Below, piece after piece: positions 6,442-12,822 of a stretch of DNA of 13,101 bases. The stretch is from CAYGXH01 sp964354485 (GTDB lineage: Bacteria > Bacteroidota > Ignavibacteria > UBA10030 > SZUA-254). Position 1 is the first letter of the stretch. Each line of letters opens with the position of its first letter. The notes under the pieces were generated by a model that saw only the letters and a program-made list of their open reading frames with translations, was not told the DNA's origin and did not search any database. Both the position numbers and the translations under genes were made by a program. The stretch lies in contig CAYGZY010000175.1 in assembly GCA_964354485.1 (NCBI GenBank), forward strand, positions 1-13,101, given 5' to 3'.

Positions 6442-7638
6442 CTACCCAACCGATTCTGCAATATACTCTGCAAGCAGCTTGATGGAATGGCGGAATATTG
6501 CTTCATCGGTGAGCAGACTCGCGACTAAAAATCCCTCATCTTTAAAATCGAAGAAGTGCCCCGGGTAAACGTAAATGTTATGCTTTGCAAGCAGCTCAAT
6601 AGCCCACGCTTCAGCTGTCTGGGTACGCGGGATTCTGAGAATCGTATACCAGCCGCCCTCTGTTTCGAGAGCCGAGCACGGATAACTCATTTGTTGCCCG
6701 GAACCGGAGAGCAGCGAATGTATGTATTCGTAATTGGATCGAATGCGGTCCTGTATGCTCCGGCGAACCGGTATGCCGCAGCTCATCAGCTCAGGCAACG
6801 CCAGCTGAACCGGAGTATTTACAGAAAGATAGGTATCTGATAGAATTTCCAACCTCCCCGCTGCCTCACGTGAGTATTTCTCTTCTCCTGATATCACAAT
6901 CCACCCAAGCTTCAACTGCGGTAATCCTAATGTCTTCGAAATTCCACTGATAGTGAATGTCGGAACATCTGATACCCCCGCCGTCGTTCCGACAAAATCC
7001 TTCCGACTGCTGAGCGGGAAATCTATAAATACCTCATCTGCGATCAATACAGCGCCATGCCGTTCCGCAATTGTCAGAATACGTTTGTACTCATCGTTCT
7101 TGATGAACATGCCGGCAGGATTGTGGGGATGGACCAGAATGATGGCTTTTGTTGACGGGGTCATTGCGCGCGCGAACGCTTCGGTATCGATATACCAGCC
7201 GCCATCGTACCGGAGCGGATAGTAGTTTAACCGGACGCCTGCCAGCTGAGCCAGAAATTCAAAGAGGGGATACGAGGGTCGCGGCGCAAGAACCGTTTCA
7301 CCAGGATTACAGAGAAGACTGAACAGAAAAGAGTAAGCTTCACTCGTACTTGCAGTGATGAAAACATTATCTTCATCTATGACAGCGGAATGTTCCTGAT
7401 AGTAAGCGGTCACCGCCCGGCGTGCGGTAAGTAAGCCGTGAGGATCGGGTGCATAGTGTAAGCTCTGAGGATCCGAAAGTGAGGAAAATATTTGTGGACC
7501 TGGGTATGTAATACCGCATTCAGTAGGATTAGAGACTGTCAGATCGTGAATAGTTGTGCCTTTCTCACGAAGTTCGTGATAAAGCTGTGTCATCCTGTTT
7601 TGCTCTCTGTTCCATGATGTGCGGACTGAGAATTTCAT
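6442..7638 (-). CDS. Pyridoxal-phosphate-dependent class I/II aminotransferase, substrate unknown
   Basis: A fold-type I PLP enzyme. I choose the ATG at 7636-7638 (398 aa), 22 bp after the PAP2 stop; the frame extends upstream to 7761, but that part lies inside the PAP2 gene and has no family character. In 398-aa numbering: LTVSNPTECGITYP (33-46) near the N-terminus, HPHNPAG (170-176, the NPxG asparagine), ADEVF (200-204, PLP pyridine-nitrogen Asp), SGISKTLGLPQLKLGW (231-246, Schiff-base Lys235) and a C-terminal EGGWYTILRIPR (327-338). Where classical aspartate-type enzymes carry the alpha-carboxylate-binding Arg near the C-terminus, this one reads GFLVASLL, so carboxylate binding may differ. 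I recall similar sequences annotated only as generic aminotransferases. Last gene of the minus-strand run. The exact amino acid substrate cannot be read from sequence. Confidence 0.88.
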   Translation of the reverse strand: MKFSVRTSWNREQNRMTQLYHELREKGTTIHDLTVSNPTECGITYPGPQIFSSLSDPQSLHYAPDPHGLLTARRAVTAYYQEHSAVIDEDNVFITASTSEAYSFLFSLLCNPGETVLAPRPSYPLFEFLAQLAGVRLNYYPLRYDGGWYIDTEAFARAMTPSTKAIILVHPHNPAGMFIKNDEYKRILTIAERHGAVLIADEVFIDFPLSSRKDFVGTTAGVSDVPTFTISGISKTLGLPQLKLGWIVISGEEKYSREAAGRLEILSDTYLSVNTPVQLALPELMSCGIPVRRSIQDRIRSNYEYIHSLLSGSGQQMSYPCSALETEGGWYTILRIPRTQTAEAWAIELLAKHNIYVYPGHFFDFKDEGFLVASLLTDEAIFRHSIKLLAEYIAESVG

Positions 7639-7660
7639 AATCTTACCAGGCAAGTGCGTA

Positions 7661-8431
7661 TTACATTGATGATCGATGGAGCGCAGGCACAAGGTACCCG
7701 ATAGTAACTCCGACAAAGGCGGCTGCGAGGATATCTGTCGGGAAGTGTGCTCCCGATGCATACCGTAAGTAGCTCACGACAGAGGCAGACAACAGTGAGC
7801 CAACCCAGACGCAGGATTTCCATTTTGATGAGCTGCTGGAATTACTATAGACGGTTGATAGAAACAACGCCGAAGCAAATGCGGAAGTCGTATGACCGGA
7901 AAAAAAAGATCGGCGTGAATCTGGATTTGTTCTGACGGAAAGCGGCACTGCAGGATTGTATGCATATGGTCTGTACCGCTCAACACTCCGTTTGCACAGC
8001 TGAGGGATAAATGTAGAAAGGAGAATTGTCTCCAGATACATCAGGAAAAATGTGCCTGCCGATAACCTTACATCCCTTAGCAGAAATAGCCCAGCGGGAG
8101 AAATAACTGATAAACCGACGGCCACGTCGCTCCACCCGGCAAGTGATGCTGAGTAAAGGTATGTCGCCGATCGATCAATACGGTTGACTGACGAACGTGA
8201 AAGACGCTCGAGTTCCTCAATGGTCAACGGGGTAGGGGACTTGTCCAGAACGCTAGAGGTGAGCATTGTTGCAAGTCCGGTTCCGAGAAGGATACCATCT
8301 GTTTTCCAGGTGCTCGTGTATGATGGTTGAGAGAGAGTCGCGTTTTGTGCCAGCACGAGCATGCAAAGTAAAAAAGATGCTCTGATGCAGAGAGCGTGGT
8401 ACGTATGTAGGATCTTGTGTGAAATATCCAT
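7661..8431 (-). CDS. PAP2 superfamily membrane phosphatase
   Basis: A 256-aa PAP2-family phosphatase. All three signature motifs are present: K147-x6-R154-P155 (KRSVERYRP), SGH at 178-180 with the catalytic His, and R223-x5-H229-x3-D233 (RYASGAHFPTD). An N-terminal hydrophobic stretch (about 15-30) looks like a signal peptide or first helix, and hydrophobic segments near 44-60, 103-118, 125-145, 207-222 and 233-250 suggest an integral membrane protein with its active site facing the periplasm. Family members dephosphorylate phosphatidic acid, undecaprenyl diphosphate or lipid A; which one applies here is unknown. A run of five serines (198-202) is a low-complexity insert. It lies 35 bp after pyrG and before the aminotransferase, in a run with plsC and kdsB, so a lipid or LPS substrate is plausible. 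Confidence 0.88.
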   Translation of the reverse strand: MDISHKILHTYHALCIRASFLLCMLVLAQNATLSQPSYTSTWKTDGILLGTGLATMLTSSVLDKSPTPLTIEELERLSRSSVNRIDRSATYLYSASLAGWSDVAVGLSVISPAGLFLLRDVRLSAGTFFLMYLETILLSTFIPQLCKRSVERYRPYAYNPAVPLSVRTNPDSRRSFFSGHTTSAFASALFLSTVYSNSSSSSKWKSCVWVGSLLSASVVSYLRYASGAHFPTDILAAAFVGVTIGYLVPALHRSSM

Positions 8432-8466
8432 GCAAATGCCCTGTTTTCGCGGGATTTGGCGTCCGG

Positions 8467-10086
8467 TTACCGAGAGGCGCCCTTATAATCGACTGCCGCC
8501 TTGACCAGATCCCTGAACAGCGGGTGAGGATTCGTGGCTCGGGATCTGAGTTCCGGATGAAACTGACCCGCGATGAACCACGGGTGATCGGGTAATTCGA
8601 TAATCTCAACGAGATTATTGGTCGGACATATCCCGCTGAATATCATACCATGCTCTTTCAGTATCTCTCTGAATGCATCATTGACTTCATACCGGTGCCG
8701 ATGGCGTTCGTGAATAAGCTCTCTCTTGTATGCCTTAAATGTTTTAGTTCCTTTCACGACCGCACAGGGATATGCTCCCAGCCGCATGGTTCCGCCGTAG
8801 GCAGTCACCTTCTTCTGCTCGAGCATCAGGTCGATGACATTTTGATCTGTCTGTTTGAACTCGACACTGTGCGCTCTGGTAAGACCGCAGACATTGCACG
8901 CGAACTCAATCACAGCGCATTGTAATCCCAGGCATATACCCAAAAACGGAATTTTGTGTTCACGCACATAGCGTATGGATGCGATTTTTCCTTCGATGCC
9001 GCGTTCGCCAAAACCGGGAGCCACAAGAAGTCCCGCTACATCGGCGAGATACCGCTCTGGTCCGTTATCCTCCACGTCTTCAGCTGCCACCCAGTTGATG
9101 TTCACTCTCACGTTGTTGGCGGCACCTGCATGAACAAACGCTTCCGAGATGCTTTTGTATGCATCCTGGTGTTCTGTGTATTTCCCGACGACAGCGATCG
9201 AAATTTCACCCTGCGGATTTTTTACCCGATCGACGAACTTTTTCCATTCCCTGAGATTTGGTTTCGGACAGGTGAGATCAAGTTTTTCAAGAACGATCTC
9301 GTCCACTTCCTCTTCTGCGAACTGAAGAGGAACTTCGTAAATCGTAGACAAGTCGTGAGCATCGATGACCGATTCAGTATCGACATTGGTGAACAGTGCG
9401 ATTTTTTCGCGGACCTCTTTCGTGAGTGGCTTCTCGGAGCGGCAGATGAGAATATCCGGCTGTATTCCGATTTCGAGAAGTTTTTTAACGCTGTGCTGCG
9501 TCGGCTTGGTTTTTATTTCCCCGGCATGTTTGATGTACGGCACGAGCGTCACATGAACGCAAATCGCATTGTTTTTTCCCTTCGAATACATGAGCTGACG
9601 CATTGCTTCAAGGAACGGGAGACTCTCAATATCTCCCACTGTGCCGCCGATTTCCGTTATAATCACGTCGTAATGGCCTGTTTTCCCGAGCGCTTCAAAT
9701 CGTCGTTTGATTTCATCGGTGATGTGAGGAATCACCTGTACCGTTGCACCGAGATAATCGCCTCGTCGTTCTTTCGTGATGACCTCGTTGTATATCTGTC
9801 CGGTCGTCGCATTGTTGTTTTTGGTCATGTTCACGTCGAGGAAGCGTTCGTAGTGACCGAGATCGAGATCGGTTTCAGCGCCGTCGTCGGTGACGTATAC
9901 TTCGCCGTGCTGATAGGGGTTCATCGTGCCGGGATCGACGTTGATGTAGGGATCGAACTTCTGAATCGTGACGCGCAATCCGCGCGACTTCAGTAGTAGT
10001 CCGATGGATGAGCCGGCGATACCTTTTCCCAAGGAGGAAATTACACCGCCCGTGATGAAGATGTATTTTACTTTGTTACGTGCCAT
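8467..10086 (-). CDS. pyrG: CTP synthase (glutamine hydrolysing)
   Basis: PyrG converts UTP, ATP and glutamine to CTP, the last step of pyrimidine nucleotide synthesis. The 539-aa protein has full family length. The N-terminal synthetase domain (about 1-270) shows KYIFITGGVISSLGKG (7-22), FDPYINVDPGTMNPYQHGEV (44-63) and ITEIGGTVGDIES (143-155). The C-terminal class I glutamine amidotransferase domain (about 295-530) has GICLGLQ with the nucleophile Cys385, and His510/Glu512 in QFHPEL completing the triad. The loop VAPGFGERGIEGK replaces the more common VPGGFG version; I recall the APGFG form from Bacteroidota-type enzymes. The start lies 9 bp after the DUF502 stop without a strong Shine-Dalgarno. 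A long open frame on the opposite strand is a shadow. CTP made here feeds KdsB, encoded two genes upstream, and phospholipid synthesis. Confidence 0.97.
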   Translation of the reverse strand: MARNKVKYIFITGGVISSLGKGIAGSSIGLLLKSRGLRVTIQKFDPYINVDPGTMNPYQHGEVYVTDDGAETDLDLGHYERFLDVNMTKNNNATTGQIYNEVITKERRGDYLGATVQVIPHITDEIKRRFEALGKTGHYDVIITEIGGTVGDIESLPFLEAMRQLMYSKGKNNAICVHVTLVPYIKHAGEIKTKPTQHSVKKLLEIGIQPDILICRSEKPLTKEVREKIALFTNVDTESVIDAHDLSTIYEVPLQFAEEEVDEIVLEKLDLTCPKPNLREWKKFVDRVKNPQGEISIAVVGKYTEHQDAYKSISEAFVHAGAANNVRVNINWVAAEDVEDNGPERYLADVAGLLVAPGFGERGIEGKIASIRYVREHKIPFLGICLGLQCAVIEFACNVCGLTRAHSVEFKQTDQNVIDLMLEQKKVTAYGGTMRLGAYPCAVVKGTKTFKAYKRELIHERHRHRYEVNDAFREILKEHGMIFSGICPTNNLVEIIELPDHPWFIAGQFHPELRSRATNPHPLFRDLVKAAVDYKGASR

Positions 10087-10095
10087 AGGGTACTT

Positions 10096-10728
10096 TCATG
10101 GTTTACAAACGATTGCGCCTGATGTTACTATGCCGCCGGAGAGGACGAGCTTTAAGCCTTCCTCAACGGTCATATCGAGTATCTTGATTTCGTCGCGCGG
10201 CACAAGGATAAGAAATCCCGATGTCGGATTGGGCGGATTCGGAAGGTACACACTCACCATTTCCACAGACGTGCCCCTTTCGGTAATTTTTAGTTCATTG
10301 GTGACGAAACCGATCGTCTTGAGTCCCGGGCGGGGATATTCGATCAGGACGACCTGCCTAAAAGAACGACCCTTTTTCCCGGGTTGCAGCGCGCTGATGA
10401 TATCCTTCATCGCGGTATAAATGGTTCGCGCCAGTGGAAGGGTGGATACAAACTTTTCGAATAAACGGAATGCGGTCCGGGCAATGAGATTGCGCGACAA
10501 GGAGCCGACAAGCAGTATCAGCACAATCATCGTTATGAAGCCGATGCCGGGAATATGCCGGGTAAATATTTTGTCGAAAAACGGTGAAGCAATACCGTCG
10601 ACGGCATTGAAAAATATCTGTAGAACCCAGTATGTAATTACGACCGGAACAATGACAACAAGCCCTCTGCCAAAGGTGTTGCGGAAAATTTCCCAAAGAG
10701 TGGGTTTTTCATCTATATTATTATCCAT
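10096..10728 (-). CDS. DUF502 family integral membrane protein
   Basis: A 210-aa protein of the DUF502 family, common in bacteria and in plants (COV-like proteins), with no defined biochemical role. Start chosen at the ATG 10726-10728: AGGAGG lies nine bases upstream (10738-10743 on the + strand), the best Shine-Dalgarno in the window; an upstream in-frame ATG at 10776 would only add kdsB-overlapping sequence. Two membrane helices are clear: about 22-40 (GLVVIVPVVITYWVLQIFF) and 61-77. Family landmarks follow: LPLARTIYTAMKDI (97-110), YPRPGLKTIGFVT (131-143), PNPPNPTSGFLILVPRDEI (163-181) and MTVEEGLKLVLSGGI (186-200). The start overlaps the kdsB stop by 8 bp (ATGGATAA), suggesting coupled translation. 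Its place between kdsB and pyrG hints at an envelope role; that is inference. Confidence 0.9.
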   Translation of the reverse strand: MDNNIDEKPTLWEIFRNTFGRGLVVIVPVVITYWVLQIFFNAVDGIASPFFDKIFTRHIPGIGFITMIVLILLVGSLSRNLIARTAFRLFEKFVSTLPLARTIYTAMKDIISALQPGKKGRSFRQVVLIEYPRPGLKTIGFVTNELKITERGTSVEMVSVYLPNPPNPTSGFLILVPRDEIKILDMTVEEGLKLVLSGGIVTSGAIVCKP

Positions 10729-11506
10729 GCGTGGTTGCCTCCTGCTGCTTGATGATTGCGCGAATCCGTTCAACATCTTCGGGAGTGTCTACGGAGATGC
10801 TGCGATATTCAGTTACGGCTGTCTTGATTTTATAACCGTGCTCGATAATTCTGAGCTGTTCCAGTTTTTCTACTTTCTCAAGTTTCGATTGATCCCAGGA
10901 ATAAAATTGTGCGAGGAATTTTTTTCGAAACGCATAAATGCCAATGTGCCCGTACCAAACGTGCTGACTTAGAATCTCCGATTCGGTTTCGTCGCGCAGG
11001 TAAGGTATCGGCGCACGGGAAAAGTAACAGGCGTATCCGTCTCTGTCAATGACTACCTTCACCAAATTTGGATTGTTGAGTTCATCCGGGGATATAATTT
11101 TCCGCACAAGCGTCCCGACAAGCGCTGTTGGATCGAGCGCAAGAAGGGAAACCACTTCGTCGATCATCTGCGGCGGGATGAGCGGCTCATCACCCTGCAC
11201 ATTGACGATAATATCAGCGGTGTCGAGCGATCGTGCCACAAGTGCTGCGCGGTCGGTGCCCGTGCGTACATCAGGCGGTGTCATAACGACTTCACCGCCG
11301 AAGCGGGTGACGGCATCAGCAATTTTTTTATCATCCGTCGCGACAATAACCCTGTGAACGCGCGTCGCTTTTTTCACCTGCTCGTGTACCCGCTGAATCA
11401 TCGGCTTTCCCCCGAGATCAATGAGCGGTTTACCGGGCAAACGGACCGACGCGAACCGTGCGGGAATGATCGCAACCGCAGTTTCCCTGGGATGTTCAGC
11501 AGTCAT
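10721..11506 (-). CDS. kdsB: 3-deoxy-manno-octulosonate cytidylyltransferase (CMP-Kdo synthetase)
   Basis: KdsB activates Kdo with CTP to CMP-Kdo, the donor for the inner core of lipopolysaccharide; it is cytoplasmic. The 261-aa product (family about 250) shows the nucleotide-binding IIPARFASVRLPGKPL (13-28), ATDD (56-59), TGTDRAA (82-88, usually SGTDR), VNVQGDEPLI (101-110), YFSRAPIPYLR (161-171), GHIGIYAFR (186-194), LEKVEKLEQLR (209-219) and SVDTPEDVE (238-246). The gene shows a Gram-negative outer membrane with Kdo-containing LPS. It starts 12 bp after the plsC stop without a clear Shine-Dalgarno, and overlaps the DUF502 gene by 8 bp at its end. Having pyrG two genes on pairs CTP synthesis with a CTP user. 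Confidence 0.96.
   Translation of the reverse strand: MTAEHPRETAVAIIPARFASVRLPGKPLIDLGGKPMIQRVHEQVKKATRVHRVIVATDDKKIADAVTRFGGEVVMTPPDVRTGTDRAALVARSLDTADIIVNVQGDEPLIPPQMIDEVVSLLALDPTALVGTLVRKIISPDELNNPNLVKVVIDRDGYACYFSRAPIPYLRDETESEILSQHVWYGHIGIYAFRKKFLAQFYSWDQSKLEKVEKLEQLRIIEHGYKIKTAVTEYRSISVDTPEDVERIRAIIKQQEATTHG
10738..10743 (-). promoter_or_regulatory. Strong Shine-Dalgarno for the DUF502 gene
   Basis: The minus strand reads AGGAGG here, nine bases before the ATG at 10728. It lies inside the 3' end of kdsB and settles the DUF502 start at 10728 rather than 10776. Other genes in the window have weaker or no visible sites. Confidence 0.8.
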
Positions 11507-11518
11507 CGGAATAATCGT

Positions 11519-12229
11519 TTATGTAGTACATAAGTTTTTCAGAATTGCATCGTGTACTTTGTCGCGCAGGTCAAGCTCTGTGTTTTTTCCGGTTCCGCCC
11601 TTCGGGTAAATCGGATCTGAAATCGTAATGGAGATGGTTCCCGGACGTATGCGCGAGGAATGCTTAGGCAGGATCGCATAACTGCCGTTGATCGTTACCG
11701 GAACGACAGGCACGCCTGCGTGAATAGCAAGGTTGAACGGGCCGCGCTTGAAAGGCTGCAGCTTTCCGTCGGGAGAACGCGTTCCCTCGGCAAAGAGAAT
11801 CACCGATGCACTTGAGCGAATTTTTGAAGCCGCCTCTTCAAGGCTCTGCTTGGCTCTCTGGCCGTGCTTACGGTCGACGCTAATATACGTCTTATTGAAC
11901 TTTAATGCCCATCCAAAGATCGGTATTTTCTCAAGCTCCTTTTTATAAACGATCCTGATTTGATCCGGGATGCCTGCAAGGATGGCAGGTATGTCAAACT
12001 GACTCGCATGATTCGCTATATAAACGTAACTTCGTGTGGGATCGAGCAGCTTTGCGCCTCCGACCTTTAGGCGTACTCCGCAAATAGCCAGGATGCCCCG
12101 GCCCCAATTCTTGGCGATTCCGTGGTAGAAATTTCCCTTTTTGGTGAAAGGCGCGGTAAGAAGCGCTGCTATTGCCATAATCCCCGTAAAGAGTATTGAG
12201 ATCACTATTTTTATCAACGAGATGATCAT
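11519..12229 (-). CDS. plsC: 1-acyl-sn-glycerol-3-phosphate acyltransferase (PlsC family)
   Basis: PlsC-type enzymes transfer an acyl chain to lysophosphatidic acid, producing phosphatidic acid at the inner membrane. The 236-aa product has an N-terminal hydrophobic helix (about 5-26), the catalytic NHx4D motif NHASQFD (73-79), KKELEKIPIFGWALK (96-110), the glycerol-phosphate-binding FAEGTRSPDG (146-155) and GVPVVPVTING (172-182). Length is usual for the family. A role on another lipid, such as an aminolipid acyltransferase, cannot be excluded, but the motifs fit PlsC well. It is the first gene of the minus-strand run, so a promoter should lie to its right within 12230-12414; I could not identify a convincing one. 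The nearest purine-rich element before the ATG is GTGAG. Confidence 0.9.
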   Translation of the reverse strand: MIISLIKIVISILFTGIMAIAALLTAPFTKKGNFYHGIAKNWGRGILAICGVRLKVGGAKLLDPTRSYVYIANHASQFDIPAILAGIPDQIRIVYKKELEKIPIFGWALKFNKTYISVDRKHGQRAKQSLEEAASKIRSSASVILFAEGTRSPDGKLQPFKRGPFNLAIHAGVPVVPVTINGSYAILPKHSSRIRPGTISITISDPIYPKGGTGKNTELDLRDKVHDAILKNLCTT

Positions 12230-12414
12230 ATAAACTCACACGCATCGGGACTTTTACAGTAATAGGGGTAAGACGAGGGGAGGAGGTTATGCACCGATGT
12301 TAAATAATGTATTCGTGGTGATCGCATCGGCGCGGTGTGCTCCTTTTCAATATGTTGACAGGGTGGTTTGCTAATATTACGAAATGTGAGGTAGAAAATC
12401 AAGAAAATATAGAG

Positions 12415-12526
12415 GTCATTAGTCATTTGTCAATGGTCATTTGGACTCGGGGTGTGGTCATTTGTACTTTGTTCTTGGTACTTTATACTTTGTGATACGT
12501 CATTGATCAGTAGTCATTTGTCATTA
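12415..12526. repeat. Degenerate 7-bp tandem repeat array (16 in-register units, GTCATTT-like)
   Basis: Read in steps of seven from 12415, the units are GTCATTA, GTCATTT, GTCAATG, GTCATTT, GGACTCG, GGGTGTG, GTCATTT, GTACTTT, GTTCTTG, GTACTTT, ATACTTT, GTGATAC, GTCATTG, ATCAGTA, GTCATTT, GTCATTA. Seven begin with exact GTCATT, and 14 of 16 have G first and T second, without any shift of register. It resembles the short tandemly repeated heptamers known from cyanobacterial intergenic DNA. Units TACTGAG (12548) and TTGTGAG (12555) keep the same phase, so the array may once have extended to about 12575. Confidence 0.8.
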
Positions 12527-12627
12527 TGCAGAGAGCATAGAGATGTTAGTACTGAGTTGTGAGCATTGAACTCTCAGCTTTTTACCCCGTGCATTTTTGT
12601 TAACCTATTTCAGTACAAGACATAGTC

Positions 12628-12652
12628 ATCCTGAAGTGCTTTTGTTCAGGAT
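12628..12652. repeat. Inverted repeat, 8-bp stem ATCCTGAA
   Basis: ATCCTGAA (12628-12635) and TTCAGGAT (12645-12652) form a perfect 8-bp stem with a 9-nt loop. No T-run follows. The surrounding TCATCCTGA...AGGATCTC wording resembles a dispersed intergenic repeat that I recall from Bacteroidota/Ignavibacteria genomes; that resemblance is memory, not a search result. Confidence 0.55.
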
Positions 12653-12691
12653 CTCTAACTTGTGAGCTTTGAGATTTAGATGCCGAACATC

Positions 12692-12725
12692 CCGCCACCG
12701 CACCCATTTGCATCGTAGGTGGCGG
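12692..12725. repeat. Inverted repeat, 8-bp GC-rich stem CCGCCACC
   Basis: CCGCCACC (12692-12699) and GGTGGCGG (12718-12725) form a perfect 8-bp stem around an 18-nt loop. It stands about 100 bp before the secreted-protein start codon. No T-run follows on the + strand, so it is not a standard terminator. Function unknown; it may be part of a repeat element or a leader structure. Confidence 0.5.
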
Positions 12726-12822
12726 TACAGCATGAGGGATTTGTTTACACTAGTTATCGCTTCCCGCCAATGGCGGAATTTCGGTCAATAATTTTTTTAT
12801 AAAAACATAGGAAATTATTGCG

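Larger units (their letters stand above)
12230..12822. other. 593-bp gene-free divergent intergenic region rich in decayed repeats
   Basis: No credible gene on either strand: short open frames here have no recognisable family or coding character. The region lies between the divergent plsC and secreted-protein genes, so both promoters should be inside it. From left to right it holds an unremarkable stretch (12230-12414), an in-register heptamer array (12415-12526), two copies of a 13-bp word (12557-12569, 12660-12672) and two 8-bp-stem inverted repeats (12628-12652, 12692-12725). A TATAAA (12798-12803) stands just before the ribosome site of the last gene but lacks a good -35 partner. Confidence 0.8.

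Noticed and set aside
6863..6878. parS-like core TCACGTGA inside the aminotransferase gene.
   Set aside because: Only the inner eight bases and a few outer ones match (about 10/16), and the outer TGTT/AACA arms are missing, so it is likely chance.
7565..7579. Palindrome TCACGAA-G-TTCGTGA.
   Set aside because: Lies inside the aminotransferase coding region near the start, encodes ordinary residues there, and has no second copy or promoter context.
8956..9996. A long open frame on the + strand opposite pyrG.
   Set aside because: It has no recognisable domain and is fully inside the well-supported CTP synthase gene on the other strand; it is a composition shadow.
12226..12426. Short open frame on the - strand upstream of plsC.
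   Set aside because: No family resemblance, no ribosome site, and it overlaps the plsC start and the repeat region.
12761..12778. Imperfect hairpin around CCGCCA/TGGCGG just before the secreted-protein gene.
   Set aside because: Six-bp stem with a one-base loop is sterically poor, and the following T-run is too far away for a terminator.
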